Shown here one piece after another: positions 1 through 8,943 of a DNA stretch of 64,000 nucleotides; within the stretch, counting starts at the first letter, position 1; each line of letters begins with the position of its first letter. Under the pieces are notes generated by a model. That model was not told the origin of the DNA, did not search any database, and saw only the letters and a program-made list of their open reading frames with translations. The stretch spans positions 210,284-274,283 of the forward strand of contig NZ_APJI01000001.1 of the NCBI RefSeq assembly GCF_000497575.1, written 5' to 3'. This DNA is from Afipia sp. OHSU_II-C1. GTDB taxonomy: Bacteria > Pseudomonadota > Alphaproteobacteria > Rhizobiales > Xanthobacteraceae. Position numbers and translations under genes: made by a program.

Positions 1-604
1 GGCGCAAGCGACCCAAATCCCTGCGAAGGTCGGCCGTATCGTCGGAGAGTATCTTCTCCTCAATGCTGTCGAGGCTCGCGGCAACTCGTTCTGCAACACG
101 CTCCATTGTCTCGGCTACATGTTCGACAATGGTTTCAAGCAGAGCAGCCGCGCTACCAATACGTTGCTGACCGCTTTCGAGGACCCGCCGTGTCGCATCG
201 ACGGCGCACAGTGCATGGTGACGACCGCTCAGCAGCAGCCGTTCCGTCATGACAAAATGAAGGTATCCGGTTTCCTCGGTGACGCGGTCGATGGCACGCA
301 CGAGATCGGAAAAGACACCGTAGATGCTGTCGTCAGCAGCATGGATCTGCTGAAAATTATCCCGCGACAGTAGCAGCGCCTTGCCGGCTTCGGGAACATC
401 GAGATCAGCCGACGCCAGCCAGTGATGAGCACGCACATCGCCGAGATTGAAATGCAACCAGAGCAGCCCGTCACCGCGCAGATCGATTGGTTCGTCGACG
501 TTCAGCGCTTCGGAATTTCCATCGGCATGAATCCGGAACGCCCACACCAGGCCTGGAATCTGTGCCGCATGCGGCGAATGCCCGACCGCGACACTCTCAG
601 TCAT
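1..604 (-). CDS. ZntB/CorA-family divalent metal transporter, N-terminal part
   Basis: Reading the minus strand from the ATG at 604 gives an open frame that leaves the window at base 1 (about 201 residues, C-terminus missing). It begins MTESVAVGHSPHAAQIPG and contains GLLWLHFNLGDVRAHHWL, the N-terminal signature of the ZntB branch of the CorA family. The rest is the hydrophilic, helical cytoplasmic domain, with a long helix (VAETMERVAERVAASL) leading toward the pore. The two C-terminal membrane helices and the GxN motif lie outside the window. The family forms pentameric inner-membrane channels for Mg2+ or Zn2+; the ion cannot be told from this part. Recognition of the family is firm, substrate uncertain. 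Confidence 0.85.
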   Translation of the reverse strand, partial: MTESVAVGHSPHAAQIPGLVWAFRIHADGNSEALNVDEPIDLRGDGLLWLHFNLGDVRAHHWLASADLDVPEAGKALLLSRDNFQQIHAADDSIYGVFSDLVRAIDRVTEETGYLHFVMTERLLLSGRHHALCAVDATRRVLESGQQRIGSAAALLETIVEHVAETMERVAERVAASLDSIEEKILSDDTADLRRDLGRLR

Positions 605-732
605 CAACGCTTCTGCTTGCACAATGCGCCCCAACGCCCAAAACTTACGACGCCCCAGATGGTTGAAATTGAACCACCCGAATACCGATCCGATATGACG
701 ACAGGTTTGTTACAGGCGCATGTCAGCGCCGG

Positions 733-1506
733 TCATTCCGCCGCCTCGGCCAGATCGTCCGCTTCCTTGTTGTAGTCGTGTACGACACGCCCATAGGGCA
801 GCGTCAGATCGGCCAGAAAGTGGTGTGCCCCGATCACGCGTCTGACCGGAAAATCGGCGACCGGTGCGTTGACATGCGGAATGAGATGCAGCCGTCCGGG
901 CCCGATCCAGGAGCCCTTGACGTGGATGTCAGTCAGGTTGATCGCAACGAGCTGGCAGACTTCGGCGCGGCCATCGACACCGGGGATCAGCTTCAGATTG
1001 ATCTGGGTCTTGGACAGCGCGGCGCGCGTGATCTCGCCGTTCCCCGCCATCGCCTCATGCTTGTACCCCATGGTGCCCATCGCCACCTGCTGACCGGAAT
1101 ACTCCAACGTACCGGTCAGCGTATCCTTCACGACCTCGAGCTTCGGATGCGCATATTTCTTCGGGAATCCCCAGATCTCGCGCCCCGCTGCAATCGGCGG
1201 ATCGTCATCGAGATACATCTGCGAGACGAAGTTGACCTCTTCGCCGTTCAGACGCGCGGGAATGACCAGGCCAGACTCGGTGTAGCTGCCGAAGCCGGAC
1301 GAGTCCGGCATCTTGATCCACTCATAGTGCACGATCGGACTGTCGATCGGCTCTAACGGTTCGGGAAGTCCGGCCCGGATCAGACCAGGATCGGTCTCAT
1401 AGGTGATGACCAGAAATTCGCGGTCGACAAAGCGATATGGGCCGGCCGGATAACTCGGACCGGCGGCAGGCATCGAAGGCAATCTGAGAATCTCCGCTCT
1501 GCGCAT
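733..1506 (-). CDS. adc: acetoacetate decarboxylase
   Basis: A 257-residue protein of the acetoacetate decarboxylase family, which converts acetoacetate to acetone and CO2 through a Schiff base on lysine. The active-site stretch GREIWGFPKKYAHP carries the adjacent lysines K116 and K117, matching K115/K116 of the clostridial enzyme; R29, E62 and E77 also fit conserved active-site positions. The length is normal for the family. The start at 1506 follows an AAAGGAAC ribosome-binding site. Just upstream, on the same strand and 14 bases away, is the degraded 3' end of a 3-hydroxybutyrate dehydrogenase gene, which suggests the two once formed a ketone-body or PHB-degradation operon. Family members can act on other substrates, so acetoacetate itself is an inference. 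Confidence 0.88.
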   Translation of the reverse strand: MRRAEILRLPSMPAAGPSYPAGPYRFVDREFLVITYETDPGLIRAGLPEPLEPIDSPIVHYEWIKMPDSSGFGSYTESGLVIPARLNGEEVNFVSQMYLDDDPPIAAGREIWGFPKKYAHPKLEVVKDTLTGTLEYSGQQVAMGTMGYKHEAMAGNGEITRAALSKTQINLKLIPGVDGRAEVCQLVAINLTDIHVKGSWIGPGRLHLIPHVNAPVADFPVRRVIGAHHFLADLTLPYGRVVHDYNKEADDLAEAAE

Positions 1507-1520
1507 GGAAGCGTTCCTTT

Positions 1521-1577
1521 TCAGTGCGCGGTCCAGCCGCCGTCAACAGCTAACGTCGGTCCTTGACATGATCGTGA
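1521..1577 (-). pseudogene. 3' remnant of a 3-hydroxybutyrate dehydrogenase (SDR) gene
   Basis: On the minus strand the bases ending at the stop codon 1523-1521 read GPTLAVDGGWTAH, the typical C-terminus of bacterial D-3-hydroxybutyrate dehydrogenases (VDGGWTA end). Upstream the SDR frame is lost: a one-base shift at about 1560 would join DHVK to GPTLAVDGG, and beyond that nothing SDR-like is visible. There is no start codon and no room for the roughly 260-residue protein before the phospholipase gene at 1730. The fragment sits 14 bases before adc on the same strand, as expected for the tail of a former bdhA-adc operon. It is short, so chance similarity cannot be fully excluded. Confidence 0.55.
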
Positions 1578-1729
1578 GGAAATTCCTTCAGTCTGGTGAC
1601 ACCCCGCGTCTGCACGCCCATCCGCGGACAGCGGATTCCGCGATCAAAAGGACCACCTGTCACGACAGCGTCACCGCTCGTCTGAAATCTCCGTACCGGA
1701 CTTCGAGACACGCATGGACAGGGAAAATC

Positions 1730-2890
1730 ATGGACGCGCGAACACCAAAATCCGAAATTTCGGGATCGAAGAACTGGCGGCCCGATCGCTGCGATCGTGT
1801 GGCGCTCGTTCTTCAGGGTGGCGGCGCGCTCGGCGCTTATCAGGCCGGCGTGTATCAGGCCCTGCACGAAAGTGGCATGGAGCCAGACTGGGTTTGCGGC
1901 GTGTCGATCGGCGCGATCAATTCCGCCATTATTGCAGGTAACCCACCGGAGCGACGTCTCGAACGGCTGCGGATGTTTTGGGATCGCATCACCAGCCGCA
2001 AGGTCTGGCACTACACGCCGGACGGAGACATCTATCGCAAGGCCCGCAACCTGACGAGCTCGTTCCTGACGACGACCATGGGCCAGCCGGGCTTCTTCAA
2101 GCCGCACGACGTCAATCCATGGTTCAGCCCGACCGGGGCCAGGACAGCAACCAGCTATTATGACACTGCGCCGCTGCGGGCATCGCTGCTCGAACTCGTC
2201 GATTTCGACTTGATCAATTCACGCAAGATGCATTTCGCAGTCGGTGCGGTGAACGTCCTGACCGGAAATTTCTTGTACTTCGACAACAAGAAGGAAGTCA
2301 TCGAACCTGAACACGTGATGGCCAGCGGCGCGTTGCCGCCTGCCCTGCCCATGGTGAAGATCGGCACCGATCACTTCTGGGATGGCGGCATCGTTTCAAA
2401 TACGCCGCTGCAGCATCTGCTCGATCAGGAAGACAAGATGAACTCCCTGGTGTTCCAGGTTGACCTGTTCAATGCCCGTGGAGCCCTGCCGCGCGATATT
2501 CAGGAGGTCATGGCTAGGCACAAGGACATCATGTACTCGTCCCGCACGCGCTATAATACCGACGTCTACAAGCGCATGAACAATCTGAAGACCGACTTCT
2601 ACAAGGCGCTGCTGAAGGTCCCCGAAGACAAGCTGACCGATCACGAGCGCGCACTGCGCGACCGCTTCGCGGACCTGCCCGAAATCACCATCCTGCAGAT
2701 GATCTATCAGCAGAAGGCCTATGAGGGCGATTCCAAAGACCACGAATTCTCGGCCACCTCGATGCGCGAGCACTGGCTGAGCGGTCTGGAGGATACGCGC
2801 CGCACACTGAAGCGGCGCGAATGGCTGGCGATGCCGGAGGCCGGCATGGGCCTTGTCGTTCATGACGTGCACCGCGAGAAGGATTACTGA
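1730..2890 (+). CDS. patatin-like phospholipase (DUF3734 type)
   Basis: A 386-residue patatin-family serine hydrolase. It has the oxyanion-hole loop GGGALG (residues 30-35), the nucleophile elbow GVSIG with S59, and the catalytic aspartate D218 in DGG, so the Ser-Asp dyad is complete. The C-terminal third is the extra domain (DUF3734) often seen in proteobacterial members. The frame is open back to 1505, but I place the start at 1730 because AGGGAAA precedes it and homology begins shortly after. The gene is divergent from adc. In related bacteria such proteins are found near 3-hydroxybutyrate metabolism genes, but the natural substrate (phospholipid or another acyl ester) is not known from sequence. 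Confidence 0.85.
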   Translation: MDARTPKSEISGSKNWRPDRCDRVALVLQGGGALGAYQAGVYQALHESGMEPDWVCGVSIGAINSAIIAGNPPERRLERLRMFWDRITSRKVWHYTPDGDIYRKARNLTSSFLTTTMGQPGFFKPHDVNPWFSPTGARTATSYYDTAPLRASLLELVDFDLINSRKMHFAVGAVNVLTGNFLYFDNKKEVIEPEHVMASGALPPALPMVKIGTDHFWDGGIVSNTPLQHLLDQEDKMNSLVFQVDLFNARGALPRDIQEVMARHKDIMYSSRTRYNTDVYKRMNNLKTDFYKALLKVPEDKLTDHERALRDRFADLPEITILQMIYQQKAYEGDSKDHEFSATSMREHWLSGLEDTRRTLKRREWLAMPEAGMGLVVHDVHREKDY

Positions 2891-2916
2891 GCCTCCGCGC
2901 TCGCATCGCCGGACGG

Positions 2917-2949
2917 AAAAAAAAGCCCGCGCTCTTGCGCGGGCTTTTT
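2917..2949. terminator. bidirectional intrinsic terminator
   Basis: A perfect 8-bp GC stem (GCCCGCGC at 2925-2932 and its complement at 2937-2944) with a TCTT loop is flanked by an A tract (2917-2924) and a T tract (2945-2949). It lies between the convergent phospholipase gene and the phosphate transporter gene and can stop transcription from both sides. Confidence 0.9.
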
Positions 2950-2975
2950 ATGTTGCCGCCGTTGCGGCAAGCTAA

Positions 2976-4604
2976 TCAGAACAGGTGCGAGAACAGCACA
3001 TAGAGACCAGCCGACAGGCAGATCGCCGCCGGCAGCGTCAGCACCCAGGCCATAAGCAGGTTGCGGATAGTGGCCATCTGCAAGCCCGAGCCGTTGGCCG
3101 CCATTGTTCCGGCGACGCCAGACGACAGCACGTGTGTCGTCGAGACGGGAAGGCCGAAAATGTCCGCCGCGCCGATCGTCCCCGCAGCAACGAGTTCAGC
3201 AGATGCACCCTGCGCGTAGGTCAGGTGCGTCTTGCCGATCTTCTCGCCGACGGTGATGACGATACGCTTCCAGCCGATCATGGTGCCGAGACCCAGCGCG
3301 ATCGCGACCGCGATTTTCACCCAGGTCGGGATGAACTTCGTGGCGCTGTCGAGCGAGCCTTTATAGGCATTGAGGGTTGCGACCTCTTCCTTGTTGAGAT
3401 CGTTTTCCTTGTCCTTCATCAGGAAGCGGATCGCCTCCGAAGTCAGGTACATGTCGTTGCGGGTGTTACCCACCGCCTCGGCAGGAACCTTGTTCAGCGT
3501 GCCGTACTTCTGCACCTGATCGCCGACGTCCTTCACGAGAACCGCCAGCGACGGATAGGTGCCTTCGTTGATCTTGTGCAGCGAAACATACTGAGTCACT
3601 ACCGGGCGGGGATCGCCGATGATGCTATGACCGGCGCCCTTCGCAGCGATCACCTTTGACGCGGCTTCTGACGTCTGCTGAAACTTGATGACCTGCGATT
3701 CCGGCAAGGCGCGGTTCAGCGCGTAAGCGGTCGGCACAGTGCCGATCAGGATCAGCATGATCAGTCCCATGCCCTTCTGACCGTCGTTTGAGCCGTGCGC
3801 GAAGCTGACGCCGGTGCAGGTCGCGATGAGGATACCGCGAATCCACAGCGGCGGTGGCTTGTTGCCTTCCGGAGCAGCGTAAAGCGCCGGATTGCGAATA
3901 ACGAACTTCAACACCAGCAACAGAAGTGCCGCCATGCAGAAGCCGAACAACGGCGAGAGCAACAGCGCGTAACCGATTTCCGTGGCCTTGGTCCAGTCGA
4001 CACCCGAGGTACCATCGCGTCCACGCATGACCGCATTGGCGATACCAACACCGATGATCGAGCCGATCAGGGTGTGGGAGCTGGAAGCCGGAAGACCGAA
4101 GTACCAGGTGCCGAGATTCCAGACGATGGCCGCGATCAAGAGCGCGAACACCATGGCGAAACCGGCGCTGCTTCCGACCTGAAGAATGAGCTCAACCGGC
4201 AGCAGCGAGACGATGCCGAAAGCAACCGCTCCGCTCGACAGCAAAACGCCGAGAAAGTTGAAGAAGCCCGACCACATCACGGCAAATTCCGCCGGCAGCG
4301 AATGGGTGTAGATCACCGTTGCGACGGCGTTGGCGGTGTCGTGGAAGCCGTTGACGAATTCGAAGCCGAGCGCAATCAGCAGCGCAACAAATAGCAGAAT
4401 GTAGGGAAGATAGGTCGTGACCTTGGTGCCGGTGGCGTCGATATCGACGTAAATGCTGTAGGCAACGAATATTGCACCCGCCGCGAGGATGCCAAAAAAC
4501 AGGATCATTGTGAGTGGATTGAAGCCCTTGTCGAGATTGGGCCTGGAGGCCGGCTCGATGGGTTGCCCGTCGGCGATCCCGGAACTTAATGTAATGTCGC
4601 TCAT
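2976..4604 (-). CDS. PiT-family inorganic phosphate transporter
   Basis: A 542-residue inner-membrane protein of the PiT/PHO-4 family, which carries metal-phosphate or phosphate driven by the proton gradient. Both halves of the internal repeat are visible: GFHDTANA (residues 86-93) and GSNDGQKG (271-278), plus the paired motifs LPASSSHTLIG and LPVSTTHVLSSG. About ten hydrophobic helices surround a long hydrophilic loop at roughly residues 295-430, which makes it longer than E. coli PitA. The frame is open to 4667, but I chose MSDITL at 4604 because AAGGGG precedes it and the extra leader is not membrane-like. No PhoU-like partner is adjacent; the gene appears monocistronic and ends at the shared terminator. 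Confidence 0.9.
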   Translation of the reverse strand: MSDITLSSGIADGQPIEPASRPNLDKGFNPLTMILFFGILAAGAIFVAYSIYVDIDATGTKVTTYLPYILLFVALLIALGFEFVNGFHDTANAVATVIYTHSLPAEFAVMWSGFFNFLGVLLSSGAVAFGIVSLLPVELILQVGSSAGFAMVFALLIAAIVWNLGTWYFGLPASSSHTLIGSIIGVGIANAVMRGRDGTSGVDWTKATEIGYALLLSPLFGFCMAALLLLVLKFVIRNPALYAAPEGNKPPPLWIRGILIATCTGVSFAHGSNDGQKGMGLIMLILIGTVPTAYALNRALPESQVIKFQQTSEAASKVIAAKGAGHSIIGDPRPVVTQYVSLHKINEGTYPSLAVLVKDVGDQVQKYGTLNKVPAEAVGNTRNDMYLTSEAIRFLMKDKENDLNKEEVATLNAYKGSLDSATKFIPTWVKIAVAIALGLGTMIGWKRIVITVGEKIGKTHLTYAQGASAELVAAGTIGAADIFGLPVSTTHVLSSGVAGTMAANGSGLQMATIRNLLMAWVLTLPAAICLSAGLYVLFSHLF

Positions 4605-4775
4605 CTCATACCCCTTATGAAACTCAGGGGTTCTTTTTGACCGGTTAGCTTGAAGGTTGGATGACACCTTTCATATCGGCACAGCGACGAGCGCAGATTT
4701 TCCGCAAATCGGCACATCTCCCTTGAATTTGCCAATGGCGTGCGACGAGACTTAGAGATCTTCCAGAAATAGTGG

Positions 4776-6155
4776 CTACCGCAGCGTAGCCGGTTCATTT
4801 TGCTTGTCCGCCAGTTCAAGCACCCAGGCCAGGCTTACGCCCAAACCCAGACCGAGCAGTACGCTGACGAATAGAACCCCGATGGGAAATATACGGCCTG
4901 ACTCCGGAGATGCTGTTGCACGGCTCAATATCCGGGGGCTGGTGTTGTCCGGTCGCACCTGCTGAGATCTGGCCAGGATAGCCTGATACGCCGCACGGTT
5001 TGCTTCGACATCGCGCTCCAGCTCCTTGAGGCGTGCGCTCGCGTCGTGCGTTTTGCTCAGGTTTTGTTTTGACGCTTCGAGACGGTTCTTGAGTTGCGTC
5101 ACCGTCGCGCGGGCACGTTCCAGATCGGCTGTGACGGACTGAGCCACGTCCTGAATTTCGCCTTCCAATAACCGCCTGGCTTCGGCTGCCTGCAGCCTCG
5201 CGATCACGCGGTCGGGATGGCGTGGCCCGAGCGTTTCGGACAGATCAATTTCCAGTCGTCTTGCCGCGACATAACGGCTTCTGAACGTCCCGATTGCCCC
5301 TCCCCTGATCGCATCCGGTATTCCGCCGCCATCCAGGATTTTCCGGGCACGCTGGAGCTGATTCACCGTCGAACGCAGACCGTTAACCTTGGCCTCAGCG
5401 GCAGCCACCTGCTCTGCAATCTGGCTCACCTGTTTCTCGGCGCCGGATTGCCCCGCAGCCACCATCGCCTGGCTATCATTGCGATATCTCTCATACCGCT
5501 GCTCGGCGTCTCGCAAGCGCGTCTGAAGTGTCTCCAGCCGTGCGCCGAGAGGCGCGACGTTGCCCGGCGTCGTTTCCACACCAACACGCCCCTGTGCCAC
5601 ATAGCTGTCCATCACTGCGTTGGCGATGCGCACTGAGGTTTCGCGATCCGGCGTAACGACCATGACGGTCACTGCATTCGAGTCTGGATTGCGGGCGGTG
5701 CTAACCGCACGATTCAACTGTCGCAATGCCATGGAATGCGGCTCAGCGGCGGGAACAACTCCAACACCGGCAAGAAGCGCGAAGAGAATCCCCTTCGACC
5801 TGCCGCCAAAAAGCGGATCGGTATCGAGCTTCTCTTTTGCGACAACCCTGTCGAGGACGCTGCGCGACGTCAGTGCGCTGATCTGGCTGTCCATGCCAAC
5901 CCTGACAATGTCTGGGCTGACCGGCTGGCCGGCTGCAGCTTGCGCAGGCAGGTCGAGCAGAAGTTGCCCGGACGCAACATATTTGGGAGCCGATAGCAGT
6001 ATCCAGGCAAGGCTGATCGCGGCACAAATGGCGGCTACCGCGCCGATAAACGCCGCCCTCCGGCGCAGCATCGTTGCGAAGCCGTGCACATCCAGGGCGG
6101 GGACCTGAATCCGGGACAGGTACGCATCGCGCCTGTCGTTTTCAGAAATCGCCAT
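4776..6155 (-). CDS. Wzz/GumC-type polysaccharide co-polymerase, no kinase domain
   Basis: A 459-residue protein with the layout of chain-length determinants of exopolysaccharide export: a first membrane helix at about residues 35-55, a large periplasmic region rich in coiled-coil segments (about 190-390), and a second membrane helix near residues 420-445. It ends soon after, so the cytoplasmic tyrosine-kinase domain of ExoP/Wzc proteins is absent. Such proteins set polymer length or gate export together with a Wzx/Wzy system. None of the usual partners (glycosyltransferases, outer-membrane Wza, polymerase) is nearby, so this is an orphan copy in the window. An AGGGA site precedes the ATG. 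Family is clear, polymer unknown. Confidence 0.75.
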   Translation of the reverse strand: MAISENDRRDAYLSRIQVPALDVHGFATMLRRRAAFIGAVAAICAAISLAWILLSAPKYVASGQLLLDLPAQAAAGQPVSPDIVRVGMDSQISALTSRSVLDRVVAKEKLDTDPLFGGRSKGILFALLAGVGVVPAAEPHSMALRQLNRAVSTARNPDSNAVTVMVVTPDRETSVRIANAVMDSYVAQGRVGVETTPGNVAPLGARLETLQTRLRDAEQRYERYRNDSQAMVAAGQSGAEKQVSQIAEQVAAAEAKVNGLRSTVNQLQRARKILDGGGIPDAIRGGAIGTFRSRYVAARRLEIDLSETLGPRHPDRVIARLQAAEARRLLEGEIQDVAQSVTADLERARATVTQLKNRLEASKQNLSKTHDASARLKELERDVEANRAAYQAILARSQQVRPDNTSPRILSRATASPESGRIFPIGVLFVSVLLGLGLGVSLAWVLELADKQNEPATLR

Positions 6156-6255
6156 ACAATGTCCCTACGCTACGCGTCTTGGGACGGGATAATCCGATAA
6201 ATCAGCAGTCTTGGCGAGACCAATGCCCGTCTAAACGGCGCAAAAATGCCCCTCG

Positions 6256-7029
6256 TCAGCGCTCGACGAATGCCTTTTCGACGACAAATTCGCCGGGTTC
6301 GCCGTGATTGCCTTCGGCGAATCCCTTGGCGAGCAGTAACGTCCGCGTGTCCTGAAGCAGCGCTGGGCTGCCGCAGATCATGACACGGTCGTGTGCGGCC
6401 TCCAGCGGAGCGAGCCCGGCATCGCTGAACAACTTGCCCGACGTCATCAGATCGGTGATCCGGCCGCGATTGCGAAACGGATCGCGCGTCACCGTGGGAT
6501 AGTAGATCAATTGGTTGCGAACCAGCTCGCCAATCAGATCGTCCTTGGGCAGCCGTTCGGTGATCATCTCGCCATATGCAAGCTCGGCGACACGGCGGCA
6601 GCCGTGCAGCAGCACCACCTTTTCGAAGCGATCGTAGGTTTCCGGGTCCTTGATGACGCTAAGGAACGGCGCAAGCCCCGTCCCGGTGCCAACCAGATAG
6701 AGATTCCGGCCACTCTTGAGATTGTCGATCACCAGCGTACCGGTGGCCTTGCGCCCAACAATAATCTGATCGCCTTCCTTCAGATGCTGAAGCCGCGAGG
6801 TCAGCGGACCGTCCGGCACCTTGATAGAAAAAAACTCCAGCCGGTCCTCGTAATTGGCGCTCGCAACGCTATAGGCGCGCAGCAGCGGCTTCTCACCGAC
6901 CTTCAGGCCGATCATTGTGAATTCGCCGTTGCGGAATCGGAATGATGGATCGCGCGTCGTCGTGAAACTGAACAGCGTGTCGGTCCAGTGATGAACGCTG
7001 AGGACGCTTTCCTGATTGAAATTGCTCAT
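6256..7029 (-). CDS. fpr: ferredoxin-NADP+ reductase
   Basis: A 257-residue flavoprotein of the bacterial Fpr type that exchanges electrons between NADPH and ferredoxin or flavodoxin. The FAD-binding motif RAYSVAS is at residues 51-57, the NADP-binding motif GTGTGLAPF at 114-122, and the characteristic C-terminus FVVEKAFVER is complete. The gene stands alone, divergent from the enamidase gene across a 172-base spacer. It could in principle supply low-potential electrons to Fe-S enzymes such as the nearby 6-hydroxynicotinate reductase, but this is inference from proximity; the enzyme is a common housekeeping and redox-stress protein. Confidence 0.92.
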   Translation of the reverse strand: MSNFNQESVLSVHHWTDTLFSFTTTRDPSFRFRNGEFTMIGLKVGEKPLLRAYSVASANYEDRLEFFSIKVPDGPLTSRLQHLKEGDQIIVGRKATGTLVIDNLKSGRNLYLVGTGTGLAPFLSVIKDPETYDRFEKVVLLHGCRRVAELAYGEMITERLPKDDLIGELVRNQLIYYPTVTRDPFRNRGRITDLMTSGKLFSDAGLAPLEAAHDRVMICGSPALLQDTRTLLLAKGFAEGNHGEPGEFVVEKAFVER

Positions 7030-7098
7030 CTCGCTTGATCCGGTGTACGGGGCAACGACGGGGAAAAATCAGAAACGCGGAGACAGATTGCCTCGCCA

Positions 7099-7120
7099 AT
7101 TCATTTGTGTACTAATGAAT
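7099..7120. promoter_or_regulatory. inverted repeat upstream of the enamidase gene, probable operator
   Basis: Arms ATTCATT (7099-7105) and AATGAAT (7114-7120) flank TGTGTACT; 18 of 22 positions are symmetric. The core TTTGTGTACTAA (7104-7115) matches 10 of 12 positions of the TTTGTATACAAA palindrome found before nicA. It lies 82 bases before the enamidase start and 70 bases before fpr on the other strand. A MarR or GntR repressor site is likely. Confidence 0.5.
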
Positions 7121-7201
7121 AATCCAGCTTGATACCGCCGTCAAGCCGCGCTCAAGTTGGAGCCGACCCGCTGAAAAAGCATTGCACGGAAGGAAAAATC
7201 C

Positions 7202-8401
7202 ATGGCCAACGATGCGCCCCAGGACACCACCGGCCCGATCAAACTGGTGATCAGGAATATCGGTCTGATCCTGAGCGGAGCCATGGAGCAGCCGATCCTG
7301 GACGCCGACACCATCGTCGCGGAGAACGGCAAGATTACCGCGATCGGGCGGGCCAAGGACATCGACGCCGAGGGCGCGACCACTGTCATCGACGCCAACG
7401 GAACGACGGTCACCCCCGGCCTGATCGACAGCCACGTCCACCCTGTCGCCGGCGACTGGACCCCGCGGCAGAACCAGATCGGCTGGATCGACAGCTTTCT
7501 GAACGGCGGCGTCACCACCATGATCTCGGCCGGCGAGGTGCACATGCCCGGCCGTCCGCGCGACGTGGTTGGCGTCAAGGCGATGGCGATCTTCGCTCAG
7601 CGTGCGTTCGACAATCTGCGCCCCGGCGGCGTCAAGGTTCATGCCGGGGCACCGGTGATCGAACCCGGGATGACAGAAGAGGATTTCAAGGAATTGGCGG
7701 CAGCCGGCGTCAGGCTGCTCGGAGAAGTCGGTCTCGGCGGCGTCAAGGATGGCCCGACCGCGCGCAAGATGGTGGCATGGGCACGCAAATACGGGATCCA
7801 AAGCACGATCCACACCGGCGGCCCGTCGATTCCCGGATCCGGCCTGATTGACGCAGACGTGGTGCTTGAAGCCGACACCGACGTTGTCGGCCACATCAAC
7901 GGCGGCCATACAGCCCTCCCCGACAGCCAGATCCGATGCATCTGCGAAGGCTGCAAGCGGGGCCTTGAACTGGTTCATAATGGCAACGAACGCTCAGCCC
8001 TTTACACCCTGCGCATAGCCCGCGAGATGAAGGAGCTGAACCGTGTCATTCTCGGCACGGACGCTCCCGCAGGTTCAGGCGTGCAGCCACTCGGCATTCT
8101 GCGCATGGTATCGCTGCTGTCGTCACTTGGCGATGTACCGGCGGAAATCGCATTCTGTTTTGCCACCGGCAACACCGCGCGGATGCGCGCGCTCGACTGC
8201 GGCATGATTGAAGTTGGGCGCGCCGCAGACTTCGTTATCATGGACAAGGCCCAGCATTCCGCCGGCAAGAACATTCTGGACAGCGTTCAGCTTGGCGATC
8301 TGCCCGGCATCGGCATGACGATCATCGATGGCATTGTCCGCACGCATCGCAGCCGCAACACACCGCCTGCAACAAAAGTGCCGGAGATCGTCGCGCACTA
8401 G
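7202..8401 (+). CDS. ena: enamidase (6-oxo-1,4,5,6-tetrahydronicotinate amidohydrolase)
   Basis: A 399-residue amidohydrolase-superfamily protein that closely follows the enamidase of the Eubacterium barkeri nicotinate pathway, as recalled: VTPGLIDSHVH, GGVTTMISAG, HTGG.SIPGS, VGHINGG and LG.DAPAG.G..PLGILR occur in the same order, as does the SRNTPPA end. Metal and catalytic residues are present: H78 and H80 (HxH), E175, H204, H231 and D287. The known enzyme hydrolyses the cyclic enamide 1,4,5,6-tetrahydro-6-oxonicotinate to 2-formylglutarate and ammonia in the cytoplasm. The start has an AAGGAAAAA site. The gene is monocistronic, separated from hnr by the LIV transporter genes on the other strand; assignment is supported by hnr and nicAB in the same region. 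Confidence 0.88.
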   Translation: MANDAPQDTTGPIKLVIRNIGLILSGAMEQPILDADTIVAENGKITAIGRAKDIDAEGATTVIDANGTTVTPGLIDSHVHPVAGDWTPRQNQIGWIDSFLNGGVTTMISAGEVHMPGRPRDVVGVKAMAIFAQRAFDNLRPGGVKVHAGAPVIEPGMTEEDFKELAAAGVRLLGEVGLGGVKDGPTARKMVAWARKYGIQSTIHTGGPSIPGSGLIDADVVLEADTDVVGHINGGHTALPDSQIRCICEGCKRGLELVHNGNERSALYTLRIAREMKELNRVILGTDAPAGSGVQPLGILRMVSLLSSLGDVPAEIAFCFATGNTARMRALDCGMIEVGRAADFVIMDKAQHSAGKNILDSVQLGDLPGIGMTIIDGIVRTHRSRNTPPATKVPEIVAH

Positions 8402-8412
8402 TCAGCGGGACA

Positions 8413-8895
8413 TCATCGCAGCTTGTTCAGAAGCGCAACGAAGATTTCACGCTCCTTCGCATCGAGCGGCGCAAGGGTTTCCTTTGAGATCGCCAGTGCA
8501 TTTGGAGCGGCTTTGTCTGCCAACGCCTGTCCCGCCCGCGTCAGGCTGACGAGAAGCCGGCGGCCATCCTGCGGGTCCGAGCTGGTTTCTGTTAGCCCAC
8601 GGGCAGTCAGTCGATCGATCACGCCCTTGATAGTGGCAACGTCCATCGCGGTGAGGCGTCCAAGCTGGTTCTGTGAACATGGGCCGGTTTCGGTCAGCTT
8701 CGCCAAAGCCGCCCATTGCGTCGGCGTAAGGTTGATGCCGATTTCCCTTGCGAAGATCGCCGCGTGACGCTGCCAGACCTGACGCAAGACGAAGCCGATC
8801 TGATCCTCAAGCACATAGGGCTGCTTCTTCGGACTTCTCCTCGGAGGAGCACCCTTGGTCGGCGCGGCAATCTTGTTCTGAGCGGCCTTGGCCAT
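8413..8895 (-). CDS. MarR-family repressor, NicR-like
   Basis: A 160-residue winged-helix protein. The DNA-binding core spans about residues 50-115 (LTPTQWAALAKL, SQNQLGRLTAMDVATIKGVIDRL, DGRRLLVSLT, the last being the wing), flanked by dimerisation helices. GGGGAACGG precedes the ATG. The gene is last in the minus-strand run that includes hnr and the LIV transporter and converges with the enamidase gene. Nicotinate degradation in Pseudomonas and Bordetella is controlled by MarR proteins (NicR/BpsR) that respond to 6-hydroxynicotinate, and this protein resembles them in general pattern, so it is the first candidate regulator of the nicotinate genes. Ligand and target sites are inferred. Confidence 0.8.
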   Translation of the reverse strand: MAKAAQNKIAAPTKGAPPRRSPKKQPYVLEDQIGFVLRQVWQRHAAIFAREIGINLTPTQWAALAKLTETGPCSQNQLGRLTAMDVATIKGVIDRLTARGLTETSSDPQDGRRLLVSLTRAGQALADKAAPNALAISKETLAPLDAKEREIFVALLNKLR

Positions 8896-8943
8896 TCCGT
8901 TCCCCTCATCCTGTCTTCATCCGGCAGATACTGATCGCAAGAA

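Noticed and set aside
1505..1729. N-terminal extension of the phospholipase reading frame
   Set aside because: The extension overlaps the adc promoter side and the bdhA remnant, lacks family similarity, and a good ribosome-binding site precedes the ATG at 1730.
4605..4775. Possible Pho box before the phosphate transporter gene
   Set aside because: Only one TGTCAT half-site was found; the second direct repeat at the right spacing is missing.
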